Position numbers and translations under genes: made by a program | DNA from: a virus | Direction: 5' to 3' (one strand) | DNA: 28,504 nucleotides | IMG/VR virus record: IMGVR_UViG_3300031140_000031 | Location: 1 to 28,504 of that record | The notes under the pieces: model-generated | Database searches by the model: none | What the model was told of the DNA's origin: nothing | The model's input: the letters and a program-made list of their open reading frames with translations, nothing else | In this document: piece by piece, positions 5,298-12,295 of the stretch | Layout of the letters: each line of letters begins with the position of its first letter | How positions within the stretch are numbered: the stretch's first letter is position 1

Positions 5298-5379
5298 TAC
5301 TCGGGGTGGGAATCGAACCCACACTCCAAAAGGAATTGCTGTTTAAGAGCAACGTGTCTACCTATTCCACCACCCGAGT
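5298..5379 (-). tRNA. tRNA-Leu (TAA)
   Basis: Class II, 82 nt, perfect acceptor ACTCGGG/CCCGAGT, Leu-type D-loop (GGTAGACAC), anticodon stem TTGCT/AGCAA with loop CTTAAAC, T-arm GTGGG-TTCGATT-CCCAC, discriminator A. Confidence 0.94.
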
Positions 5380-5400
5380 GATTATAACTTTTTAACATCA

Positions 5401-5431
5401 CAAAGATAAGTTAATAAAGTTAAACTAACAA
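5401..5431 (-). promoter_or_regulatory. Host-type promoter of Leu/Arg tRNA unit
   Basis: On the minus strand TTG (5431-5429), 20 bases, TATCTTTG (5408-5401). tRNA-Leu starts 22 bases downstream, so this promoter should drive tRNA-Leu, E3, tRNA-Arg and perhaps the membrane-protein operon. Confidence 0.75.
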
Positions 5432-5441
5432 CCCTCTCTGA

Positions 5442-6800
5442 TTATATATTTTTTTCGGTTTTATCGTAAAAAGTCTCGGAGTATGATACATCAACACCCC
5501 TACCAACTATCAGTGTTGGTGATTGTATGTAAGTTACTGATTTATTGAAAATTTTAGTCATTTTAGATTTTCCGTAAAACATATTTGAGTAGTCTGTTGA
5601 GTATATGTTGGAGACATTTATTAGGTTATTCTCCCCACCCATAAGACCATAAATAGACTCAGGGTTATCAATAATATTAATGTCGTGGTACTCAATATGG
5701 TACCCTTTAAATGTTTTTAAGTATTCTTTAAAGTTATCGATACCACCATAATAATCATAAACCTCATTAACATTTTCCCTCATTGAGTCTGTCATTCCAT
5801 CATTATCATCTAAAAGTCCCTCACCTCGCTTACCGATTAGACCCCACTTATCGTCAAAATTACGAACTAAGTCATGAATAGTATCATAGTTACTCTCTAA
5901 AATATATTTAATCCACCTAACACTTTTAACATTAAAGTCGTAAAAAATAATTTTACCCCCTTCCGAAAGGTAATTACCCTTAACCACGTCTAAAAACTTA
6001 AACCCGGCGGATGGTAGTGATATCACATTGAACGACTCACCTTTATGGTCCTTAGTTAGTTCCATTTCTTCCGTATTGAAAACCCATGTCGAGTTACCGT
6101 GTAATAGGGACTTTAAGTGAGTCTTTTTATTATAATCGATGTCCTCAGTTACCCCTTTATCTAAAATTAGTTGGTGGAATATCTTGGAGTTATATTCAGG
6201 GTATAGATATACCTTTTTAGACTTGATGTTTCCTCCATATATTTGGACATCATAATCATTAGTAAGTATTTGGTTTATTAAGTTAGCCCCCTGCTCGGTA
6301 TTCTCGTAATTACGAAACGTATCTCCTTTTTCAACCCATAATGGAGTATAATCGTCGTGAAAATTCTCATCACTTCTTTTCACCTCTATTAGTTTACCTA
6401 CATCTATTTTATTATATGATGGTCGACCACATTTCACCCAATTGTTAACATCAATAGTGAAAAACTGATGATTTAATTCGTACCACTTTTCTTTCCTATC
6501 TAATATATGCCCCATTAACGTTAGTTTAGGGTTTTCGATAAATGGTGTTATTAATTCAGGAAGTAAATCTTTGGAATTGTAAATTCGGTTACCTGACGCC
6601 ATGAATATAGCATAGTCAAACCCATCAATATGATGCTCCAGTGCAGCGTCAATTGTATTGACTTTAATCGTCTCACAGTGAAATTCAGTGGACTGACTAA
6701 TCCTATCGATGTAGAACTCTGTGAATTCTAACATCTTTTCGGAAAGTGGGTTATATGATAACCTATCCGAACTAAAAAGTATTAGTTTTACTCGTTTCAA
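5442..6800 (-). CDS. Conserved phage-type protein, 452 aa, possible two-domain enzyme
   Basis: The protein starts MKRVKLILFSSDR. The N-terminal part (about residues 1-150) has Rossmann-like alternation with IDGFDYAIFMASGNRIYNS and the block GHILDRKEKWYELNHQFFTID. This resembles proteins I have seen in large marine phages next to glycosyltransferase or hydroxylase domains. The C-terminal part (about 255-452) has SLPSAGFKFLDVV, then KIIFYDFNVKSVRWIKYIL, which could be a second alpha/beta domain. No catalytic motif can be assigned with confidence, so I give no name. It follows the 77-aa gene with only one spare base, so the two are coupled. Roles in glycan or virion modification are possible but unproven. 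Confidence 0.7.
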   Translation of the reverse strand: MKRVKLILFSSDRLSYNPLSEKMLEFTEFYIDRISQSTEFHCETIKVNTIDAALEHHIDGFDYAIFMASGNRIYNSKDLLPELITPFIENPKLTLMGHILDRKEKWYELNHQFFTIDVNNWVKCGRPSYNKIDVGKLIEVKRSDENFHDDYTPLWVEKGDTFRNYENTEQGANLINQILTNDYDVQIYGGNIKSKKVYLYPEYNSKIFHQLILDKGVTEDIDYNKKTHLKSLLHGNSTWVFNTEEMELTKDHKGESFNVISLPSAGFKFLDVVKGNYLSEGGKIIFYDFNVKSVRWIKYILESNYDTIHDLVRNFDDKWGLIGKRGEGLLDDNDGMTDSMRENVNEVYDYYGGIDNFKEYLKTFKGYHIEYHDINIIDNPESIYGLMGGENNLINVSNIYSTDYSNMFYGKSKMTKIFNKSVTYIQSPTLIVGRGVDVSYSETFYDKTEKNI

Positions 6801-6801
6801 C

Positions 6802-7035
6802 CTATTTCTTATTTGACTTCGCGAGTCTTCTTTCTTTCCTTAATTTTTTGTCCGACAATCCTCTAGACTGTAAATCCACGTCGTCCTCAGATTTTGTATT
6901 TGGTGTTGTTTTCTTTCTATTACCCCTATATTCCGATTTAGGACAAAAGGACCACACACCACTATTAACTAAGTTGGTTGCAGTGCCTTCGTCAACCCTC
7001 TTAACGTCTCCATTACTATTCTTAACTGTCTTCAT
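6802..7035 (-). CDS. Small basic phage protein, 77 aa
   Basis: It begins MKTVKNSNGDVKRVDEGTA, contains GVWSFCPKSEYR at residues 27-38 and ends in a lysine- and arginine-rich tail (LSDKKLRKERRLAKSNKK). The N-terminal block, ending in W-x-x-x-PKSE, recurs in many T4-like phages as a short protein of unknown role (recalled, not searched). The tail would suit RNA or DNA contact. It is upstream of and coupled to the 452-aa gene. A forward ORF here is a shadow. Confidence 0.7.
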   Translation of the reverse strand: MKTVKNSNGDVKRVDEGTATNLVNSGVWSFCPKSEYRGNRKKTTPNTKSEDDVDLQSRGLSDKKLRKERRLAKSNKK

Positions 7036-7070
7036 AAGTATTATTTTTAACTGTTTAATAAGTAATAAAA

Positions 7071-7087
7071 AACCCCAAAATGGGGTT
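7071..7087 (-). terminator. Intrinsic terminator (minus)
   Basis: On the minus strand AACCCC-ATTTT-GGGGTT is followed by a T-rich run. It lies about 120 bases after the stop of the metalloprotease gene and before the 77-aa gene. Two further small hairpins (GATAG/CTATC at 7187-7200 and ACGTCT/AGACGT near 7138-7163) lie in the same 3' region. Confidence 0.8.
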
Positions 7088-7209
7088 ATTTATCGTGCTC
7101 CACCATCTCCTGTTTAGTGAGTTGAGAATCCTCTGGGACGTCTGATTTGACGCAGTTAGACGTTTATTTGTCTTACGTATTGTAATGATAGTAAACTATC
7201 GGTTGAATG

Positions 7210-7971
7210 TCAATTAAGTAATGTCGGTAGTATTATAGATGTCTCGGATTTCGTAGTCCCAGGAGGTAGTTCATCAGAATATAATAGTTTCAAAACTGAC
7301 TTATCTAATGGGTGTAAAAAATCGTTAAAATAGGATAGGTACCCATCCGCCATTATGGTTGATGGTGTTGTGGTGTGAAAACCAAACCCAATGGAGTGAC
7401 CGAATTCATGTAATGAAACCCAATATTCCTTATCGGTGTAAGTGTTATTGGTATTGACAAACCATCTTGAGAATTGGATTTCTTCCTCCCCATTGAAAAC
7501 TGTCTCACTCAAACCCCCATTAGTACTTTTAAATATTTCAGTATCAGTGATACTATCCGGGTAGGCACTCCATAGGTCCACCCAATCTCGAGGGTCCCCA
7601 AAAAAGACGTAATTATTTGCGATTAATGAGTCCGACACTATAATTGCGTAGAATTCTGACCCTTCAGAGTGAACATTAAAGTCGTTAATTACGTTATTAA
7701 CTATGTTACGGTGTCTATCCTTTACTCCACTCCCCTGTACATATACTTTAACGGTATCTATGTATTTCATAACCATCGGTATTTGATTCATGTCATCAAA
7801 GTCGATTTCGGAATGATGTATCATCTCATTAAAATGGGATATGATTCGACTAGTACTCGGGTTAGGGTCGTAATCCTCCTCGGACATTGACTCGTTTAAC
7901 CATGTTCCGTCTTCCTGACAAGACGTTAAAAATAATAATACTACCAGTAATAGTTTAGTAATGTGTTTCAT
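7210..7971 (-). CDS. Lipoprotein zinc metalloprotease (metzincin-like)
   Basis: 253 aa. The signal peptide MKHITKLLLVVLLFLTSCQED has lipobox LTSC, so the mature protein starts at Cys18, with an acidic residue after it. The zinc site HEFGHSIGFGFH starts at His188: His188, Glu189 and His192 are the HExxH core, Gly195 the metzincin glycine, and His199 the likely third ligand, one residue later than in the usual HExxHxxGxxH. TIMADG at about 206-211 is a good Met-turn. It should be an envelope-anchored or outer-membrane-exposed protease. A host-type promoter precedes it and a terminator follows, so it is a single-gene unit expressed by host polymerase. Possible targets are receptors or competing phage proteins, which is speculative. 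Confidence 0.8.
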   Translation of the reverse strand: MKHITKLLLVVLLFLTSCQEDGTWLNESMSEEDYDPNPSTSRIISHFNEMIHHSEIDFDDMNQIPMVMKYIDTVKVYVQGSGVKDRHRNIVNNVINDFNVHSEGSEFYAIIVSDSLIANNYVFFGDPRDWVDLWSAYPDSITDTEIFKSTNGGLSETVFNGEEEIQFSRWFVNTNNTYTDKEYWVSLHEFGHSIGFGFHTTTPSTIMADGYLSYFNDFLHPLDKSVLKLLYSDELPPGTTKSETSIILPTLLN

Positions 7972-7997
7972 CGGTATGTTTTTAAGTTTTCGAACAA

Positions 7998-8028
7998 CAA
8001 AGATATATTTTTATTGTCATACGCACAA
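7998..8028 (-). promoter_or_regulatory. Host-type promoter of the metalloprotease gene
   Basis: On the minus strand TTG (8028-8026), 20 bases, TATCTTTG (8005-7998). The gene start follows 26 bases downstream. Confidence 0.8.
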
Positions 8029-8059
8029 CTTAATTAATACTTATTTAAAAGGTTAATTT

Positions 8060-8299
8060 ATGGGGGTAGGTGAGAATGTGAAATATACCAAACATATGAC
8101 AATGACGGGTATATTCATGACTATTATGTTGGTGGGACTTTTAAGGGGGGTTAATGTTACCCTACTCACAACTACTAATATCAACCCAATGACCTTATTT
8201 TACGTGGAAACATTATTAAAAACGATTTCCTACTTAAATATGATTGCATTGTGGTGTTATATGTTAGTAACAAAAAAAATGGTTAACCCTGAGGATTAA
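8060..8299 (+). CDS. Small membrane protein, 79 aa, lone plus-strand gene
   Basis: The only credible plus-strand gene in the first 9.8 kb. Two hydrophobic helices are seen (about residues 14-34 and 48-69), with Met- and Thr-rich composition and a short charged tail. The start is the first ATG, after an AT-rich stretch without Shine-Dalgarno; I see no TAnnTTTG promoter on this strand. Its last codons and stop lie inside a minus-strand terminator stem (8278-8304). No family recognised, and it could be spurious, but no ORF runs opposite to it. Confidence 0.5.
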   Translation: MGVGENVKYTKHMTMTGIFMTIMLVGLLRGVNVTLLTTTNINPMTLFYVETLLKTISYLNMIALWCYMLVTKKMVNPED

Positions 8300-8304
8300 C
8301 CATT
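8278..8304 (-). terminator. Intrinsic terminator of the Thr/PspC/Ser unit
   Basis: A 9-bp stem AATGGTTAA/TTAACCATT; on the minus strand it is followed by eight T. It ends the unit that starts at the promoter at 9544-9573. It overlaps the 3' end of the plus-strand gene 8060-8299, whose TAA stop is in the stem. Confidence 0.85.
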
Positions 8305-8315
8305 CTAATTTACTG

Positions 8316-8400
8316 CGGAGAATGAGGGATTCGAACCCCCGGAGGTCTTACCCTCAACAGTTTTCAAGACTGCCGCATTCGACCGCTCTGCCAATTCTCC
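8316..8400 (-). tRNA. tRNA-Ser (TGA), copy 2
   Basis: Class II, 85 nt, perfect acceptor GGAGAAT/ATTCTCC with discriminator G as expected for Ser. The anticodon stem GCAGT/ACTGT has loop CTTGAAA. It is last in a mixed mRNA/tRNA unit, directly before the terminator. It shares the anticodon but not the body sequence of the copy at 1753-1839. Confidence 0.94.
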
Positions 8401-8419
8401 TAATCTTTGTTTAAGGTGA

Positions 8420-8806
8420 TTATCCCTTATGGTTTTTAATGTTACTATCTTTAAGTATCATAGTCAAATCAATTCCGAATAAAAACATCGTTAACATTAT
8501 TGATACCAACCTATCGGATGTGAGATTTGACACCACATAAGTGGTAATAATACCAATGGTATAAATGTTAACCATTTCCCTATCGAAAGCGTTTACCCTT
8601 TTATATTTAGTTGACAGTAGTACCCACACTAATGGGAGTAGTAATATGAACGATAAAAGAGTTAGAGGTATATTTCCCCCTCTAATAGGTTCTTCAAATA
8701 ATATTCCACCAATAGAAATCAAACAGGTCGTTAGGAGTATTCTAAGTAGGTATGTTAGCCCACCTATTGTTCCTGAGAACTCAAAATACTTAGATAACTT
8801 TTTCAC
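8420..8806 (-). CDS. DUF805-like membrane protein, 128 aa
   Basis: Start is GTG at 8806, two bases after the previous stop. There are about four membrane helices (about residues 17-37, 47-65, 80-96 and 101-117). The pattern FEFSGTIGGLTYLLR near the N-terminus, and LLLPLVWVLLSTKYKRVNAFD in the middle, resembles the DUF805 layout, in which a G-R-x-x-R-x-x-Y-W motif precedes a basic KR-x-x-D motif after a helix. The match is approximate. Function of DUF805 proteins is unknown. Part of the 9136-8316 operon with a PspC protein, so an envelope role is likely. Confidence 0.65.
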   Translation of the reverse strand: MKKLSKYFEFSGTIGGLTYLLRILLTTCLISIGGILFEEPIRGGNIPLTLLSFILLLPLVWVLLSTKYKRVNAFDREMVNIYTIGIITTYVVSNLTSDRLVSIMLTMFLFGIDLTMILKDSNIKNHKG

Positions 8807-8808
8807 AA

Positions 8809-8937
8809 TTACTTTCCCCTACCAGCCTTTTTAACTTGACTGGGTTTTGCACTTTTACTATTTGATTTACCCCCACGACCTTTTTGATTGTCAGGTGTCT
8901 TATTTTCTTGTTTGTTTTTAAAATATTTACTACTCAT
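8809..8937 (-). CDS. Small basic protein, 42 aa
   Basis: A 42-codon frame from ATG (8937) to TAA, fitted tightly between the PspC gene (13 bases upstream) and the DUF805-like gene (2 bases downstream). Composition is dominated by Lys, Asn, Ser, Gly and Gln (MSSKYFKNKQENK and so on) with no hydrophobic core, so it is likely disordered and highly positive. It could bind nucleic acid or membrane phospholipid. Confidence 0.6.
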   Translation of the reverse strand: MSSKYFKNKQENKTPDNQKGRGGKSNSKSAKPSQVKKAGRGK

Positions 8938-8950
8938 ATATTAATTTTTT

Positions 8951-9136
8951 TTAAATCACTCCTTTCATTGAGTATCCCTTCTTAAGGAAAACCCATAAAA
9001 TAAGGTATATTAATCCAAAACCACCAAAAAGAGCGATTAACCTCCATAAAATTGGGTCCGTATTAGTATGTAATCCCATTCCGTGACAAACTCCACCAAG
9101 GTATCCCTTTTCTGGGTATCTATATAGTTTTTTCAT
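8951..9136 (-). CDS. PspC-domain mini-protein, 61 aa
   Basis: LYRYPEKGYLGGVCHGMG, then DPILWRLIALFGGFGLIYLILWVFLKKG, follow the PspC consensus: an LxR start, a GGVCxG turn, D-P-x-L-x-R, then one strong membrane helix ending in a positive stretch. Bacterial PspC senses membrane stress in the phage-shock response and toxin-like membrane damage. This is a minimal one-domain version. It lies 16 bases after tRNA-Thr in the same transcription unit. It may protect the inner membrane during infection or titrate the host stress response (inference). Confidence 0.85.
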   Translation of the reverse strand: MKKLYRYPEKGYLGGVCHGMGLHTNTDPILWRLIALFGGFGLIYLILWVFLKKGYSMKGVI

Positions 9137-9152
9137 ATTATTAATTATTTTG

Positions 9153-9226
9153 AGCCTCCAGTAAGACTCGAACTTACGACCTGCTGATTACAAATCAGCT
9201 GCTCTAGCCAACTGAGCTATGGAGGC
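9153..9226 (-). tRNA. tRNA-Thr (TGT)
   Basis: The acceptor GCCTCCA/TGGAGGC is perfect, the D-arm is GCTC/GAGC, the anticodon stem GCTGA/TCAGC has loop TTTGTAA, the T-arm is GTAAG-TTCGAGT-CTTAC, and the discriminator is T. Confidence 0.94.
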
Positions 9227-9537
9227 AGATTGGGTAGAATCAATTACGATTGTCTACCGAGACCTTGTCGTTGAATTACTCCAGAGCGGACCAAGACACT
9301 TTTTAATTTAATAGTGGACAATACTCACATTTCATATTGTCTAATCTAGCGACCTCTGCAGTTGTGAATCTGTTTTAAAGGTTTTCCTCGGTGAGAGATT
9401 TACTATTAAAAAATGATTAATCATTGATGGGTCTATCTCCCACGTTAGCGTTAACTCCGGTTATATGTCTCAGCTACATTGTCTGACCCGTCAGGTTATT
9501 ACTACGATACAATAAATTAAACCCCTAATAAATTAGG
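9227..9537 (-). ncRNA. Structured ~310-nt leader RNA upstream of tRNA-Thr
   Basis: No ORF of any size is convincing here. On the minus strand the promoter at 9544-9573 would start transcription near 9537 and run through this stretch into tRNA-Thr. Several hairpins can be drawn: a 9-position stem with one mismatch (9425-9433 with 9485-9493) enclosing about 50 nt, a perfect 7-bp stem GACAATA/TATTGTC (9317-9323 with 9335-9341), and GGTAGA/TCTACC (9233-9238 with 9253-9258) just before the tRNA. I checked by eye for tmRNA, RNase P RNA and group I intron core motifs and found none. Cleavage at the tRNA 5' end would release it as a discrete RNA. Confidence 0.45.
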
Positions 9538-9543
9538 ACTCTA

Positions 9544-9573
9544 CAAAGGTAAGTAATTAATGATTACCGTCAA
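9544..9573 (-). promoter_or_regulatory. Host-type promoter of the leader/Thr/PspC/Ser unit
   Basis: On the minus strand TTG (9573-9571), 19 bases, TACCTTTG (9551-9544), matching TAnnTTTG. Confidence 0.7.
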
Positions 9574-9827
9574 CCTTTATTGGTAATAAAATATCGAAAA
9601 TGATGTGGGAGGGTTAAAAGAAAGTTGAAAAATTCTCTATGCGCATTTAATAATAGTTAATTTATATTGTATTAATGTATTATATATTACACTATAAAAA
9701 CTGGTATAATAACTAGTATCGAATTTGAAATCAAAGTAAAGTCTTATAAATAAAATATTCGTTAAAATCAATTAAATTTATTTATGATGAATAGATTATA
9801 GTCTTAGGTATTTATATTATGTGGGTT
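9574..9827. other. AT-rich divergent intergenic region
   Basis: Space between the minus-strand leader unit and the plus-strand lysozyme gene. No ORF. It has an ATTACC/GGTAAT hairpin near 9563-9587, alternating AT tracts, and a partial late motif GTATTTATA at 9808-9816. Confidence 0.5.
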
Positions 9828-9836
9828 ATATTTATA
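9828..9836 (+). promoter_or_regulatory. Candidate late promoter ATATTTATA
   Basis: An exact copy of the recurrent motif, 26 bases before the ATG of the lysozyme-fusion gene. A near copy is at 9808-9816. Confidence 0.5.
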
Positions 9837-9862
9837 TTTAACACATAGGAAACTACTTTATT

Positions 9863-12295
9863 ATGGAAAATAACTTAAATATTATATATGACCAATACCT
9901 TAAGGAATACTTAAAGGAGAGTTCAACATCTTTGGAACTACCAAATAAGAAAGAGGATGGAAAGAAATCACCAAACGGATTCACAATCGAATTGTTGATG
10001 GGACTTTCCAATAAACTTATTATTAAGAAACCGCCATCAATCGGGAGTCAAAGTAGCTCATCAATTGTTTATTATACTCCGTCAGAGAGAGTGGTGGGTG
10101 TTGAAAGGATTAGTGGTCAAATGAATGTTCCATTCGGGATTGGGGATGAGTTAGAGGACGTTAAGGATTGGGCAGAAAAGAACCAATATGAGACCGACAC
10201 TTTCATTAAAAGACGAAAAACGTTACGTGAAAATGAAAACGACGAAGTAGAGGTTAAGGAATTAACCCTTTACGAGGTGTGTTTTAACATATTAACTAAT
10301 AAATGGACGGACGATATGGAGTCTCAATATAGTGAGGAATACCTCACAAATATTGCGGTTATCGGTAGACGTGGTGTCTTAACTTTTGAGTTTGAGAGCG
10401 AATCAGAATGGCTTGAGTTTTTTGCCGAGCAATCCGAGAATTATTCGTTATATGATATCGGTAGTCATGGTGCTGATTATGAATATTATACGGATTCCGC
10501 GTATCAGGACGTCCAAGACGAGTGTTACCATCTTATACAGATAGGTGCGGACCACGCATTGGAATTACATGAGTTTTTCACTAAATTAGGTTTCACCTTT
10601 AAACATGAAGCCTCGTCCGCAGATAGGTCATCCAATCATAATTTCATTAATGATGGTTTCGCATTCGAATTAAAATCCCTTTTACAGAGTCACTTCCCTA
10701 AATGGGAGGAAAAAATATCCGAGGAGTACCAAGAAACGTATGTTGAGTCACACGCACAAGGGTTTAAGGACGCGTTAAACAAATCATACGATGAGTGGTT
10801 AGATGCTGGTGAAAGACTAGTCGGACTCGAAGAGGTGGAATACCAAAAAGAATATACCTTCCAAGTCGACAAATTAATTCGTTATCTAATTCAAATTAGA
10901 AATAAAGAACTAACAGTACTAGACCTAATACAGGATAAAAAACTGAATAGTCAGGTGGGTTCAGGTGCGGACCTTTGGAGTTACGACGAGGCCAGATACG
11001 ACTATAGTGACGATACCAGATGGGGTGAACTTAAACCGTGGATTATAGCATGGAAGGATGAAATGATGGAGGACATCGAAATGAATTATTTAGATGAAAT
11101 TAAAGAATTTAATAATGATAAAAAACACATTTTATCTTTAGGGTTAGAGATTACTAATGATAGTAGTACGAAATCTGATAGATATGGTCGACAATGGGAC
11201 AGAGCAAATGATGGAAACGTATTTCACCGATATTCGTTCAAGTATGGGGAAAATAATGGGTATACGGATAAAAATGTTAAAAAGACTTCGGATGGTAGAT
11301 ACCTTTATTATTATGGGTATATAATACAACATGAGGGTCACGTAGTTTGGTTAGAAACCGAGAAGGGTAGTGAGAAGTTTGAAAAACGATTATTTAGTAT
11401 TGGTGAGATAGTTAACTTACTAAAACAACTTTCATTAGACTTGAATGAGGGTCGACTATTAGAACAAAAAGAAGAGAACATTGTCAGTTATTATGGGATA
11501 ATGGGGGGGTTAGTACGTCACTATGGTGAGGACAATGTTTCACTAAATGGTGACCCGGCAAAAATAACCATATATAGTAAATCTATCGTAACGTGGGACG
11601 GGAAAGACTTATTAATGACTATCGATGGAAAGGTTAATCGAGTTAAGGTTACAGAGTACTCAAATACGAACATTAATGGTGAAGACGTAAGTTACCCATC
11701 AATTAAATACATCACAAATAGAATACCTAAAGTGGTGAGTACGAAAATAGAAACACCTAATAAGTTGAATAAGGATAACCGTACATTATTGGACGGAACT
11801 AAACTTAGAGCGTCTAAAACGTTTTGGACCGATTTAAAATCCCTTGAAGGTGCGATTGGGACCAATGGTAGTCCTGTTTTAAATGCCTATCGTTTAGGTG
11901 ACGGTCGAACAACAATAGGATGGGGACATACAGGAGCGATGTCAGGTAAGACGCCGAAAATGGGTGATGTTATCACAAAAGAACAGGCACAGGAATTACT
12001 AAATGTTGACGCAACAGAGGCTGCGAATTGTGTTAGAAGGTTTTTAATGGGGTGGAAAAAACAAGGATTAAATTCATATATGATAACTCAAAATATGTTT
12101 GACGTACTAGTGTCATTATCATTTAATTCTGGTTGTCCGAACCTTAGAAGTTCAGAATTTATCAAATTAGTTAAGAAGGGTAAACATACCGAAGCTGCGA
12201 AGTTACTACCAACAGATAGTACTATGATTCATGGTGGGTTTACTAAAGGATTAACCGCTCGTAGAAAAAAAGAATCGAAACAGTTTTTAAAATAG
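9863..12295 (+). CDS. Large protein with C-terminal GH24 lysozyme domain
   Basis: 810 aa. The last ~165 residues are a T4-type lysozyme (GH24, cleaves the MurNAc-GlcNAc bond of peptidoglycan). Catalytic Glu662 is in SLEG, Asp680 in LGDGR and Thr684 in TTIGWGH. The Asp-to-Thr spacing is two residues shorter than in T4 lysozyme. The first ~640 residues match nothing I know: acidic, with a long helical acidic middle (about 270-430). Neither a signal peptide nor membrane helix is present. Size and layout suggest a virion-associated or tail lysozyme, or one with an unknown partner domain, rather than a free endolysin. A late-type motif precedes it, and its 3' end overlaps the convergent M20 gene by nine bases. 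Confidence 0.85.
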   Translation: MENNLNIIYDQYLKEYLKESSTSLELPNKKEDGKKSPNGFTIELLMGLSNKLIIKKPPSIGSQSSSSIVYYTPSERVVGVERISGQMNVPFGIGDELEDVKDWAEKNQYETDTFIKRRKTLRENENDEVEVKELTLYEVCFNILTNKWTDDMESQYSEEYLTNIAVIGRRGVLTFEFESESEWLEFFAEQSENYSLYDIGSHGADYEYYTDSAYQDVQDECYHLIQIGADHALELHEFFTKLGFTFKHEASSADRSSNHNFINDGFAFELKSLLQSHFPKWEEKISEEYQETYVESHAQGFKDALNKSYDEWLDAGERLVGLEEVEYQKEYTFQVDKLIRYLIQIRNKELTVLDLIQDKKLNSQVGSGADLWSYDEARYDYSDDTRWGELKPWIIAWKDEMMEDIEMNYLDEIKEFNNDKKHILSLGLEITNDSSTKSDRYGRQWDRANDGNVFHRYSFKYGENNGYTDKNVKKTSDGRYLYYYGYIIQHEGHVVWLETEKGSEKFEKRLFSIGEIVNLLKQLSLDLNEGRLLEQKEENIVSYYGIMGGLVRHYGEDNVSLNGDPAKITIYSKSIVTWDGKDLLMTIDGKVNRVKVTEYSNTNINGEDVSYPSIKYITNRIPKVVSTKIETPNKLNKDNRTLLDGTKLRASKTFWTDLKSLEGAIGTNGSPVLNAYRLGDGRTTIGWGHTGAMSGKTPKMGDVITKEQAQELLNVDATEAANCVRRFLMGWKKQGLNSYMITQNMFDVLVSLSFNSGCPNLRSSEFIKLVKKGKHTEAAKLLPTDSTMIHGGFTKGLTARRKKESKQFLK

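Noticed and set aside
9425-9493. A further tRNA-like element in the leader
   Set aside because: The closing stem has an A-C mismatch on the transcribed strand and no tRNA arms can be drawn inside.
9227-9537. tmRNA, RNase P RNA or group I intron
   Set aside because: GAGGAAAACC is only a partial match to the RNase P CR-I sequence, and there is no tag frame, no tRNA-like end and no P7 core; kept as an unknown structured RNA.
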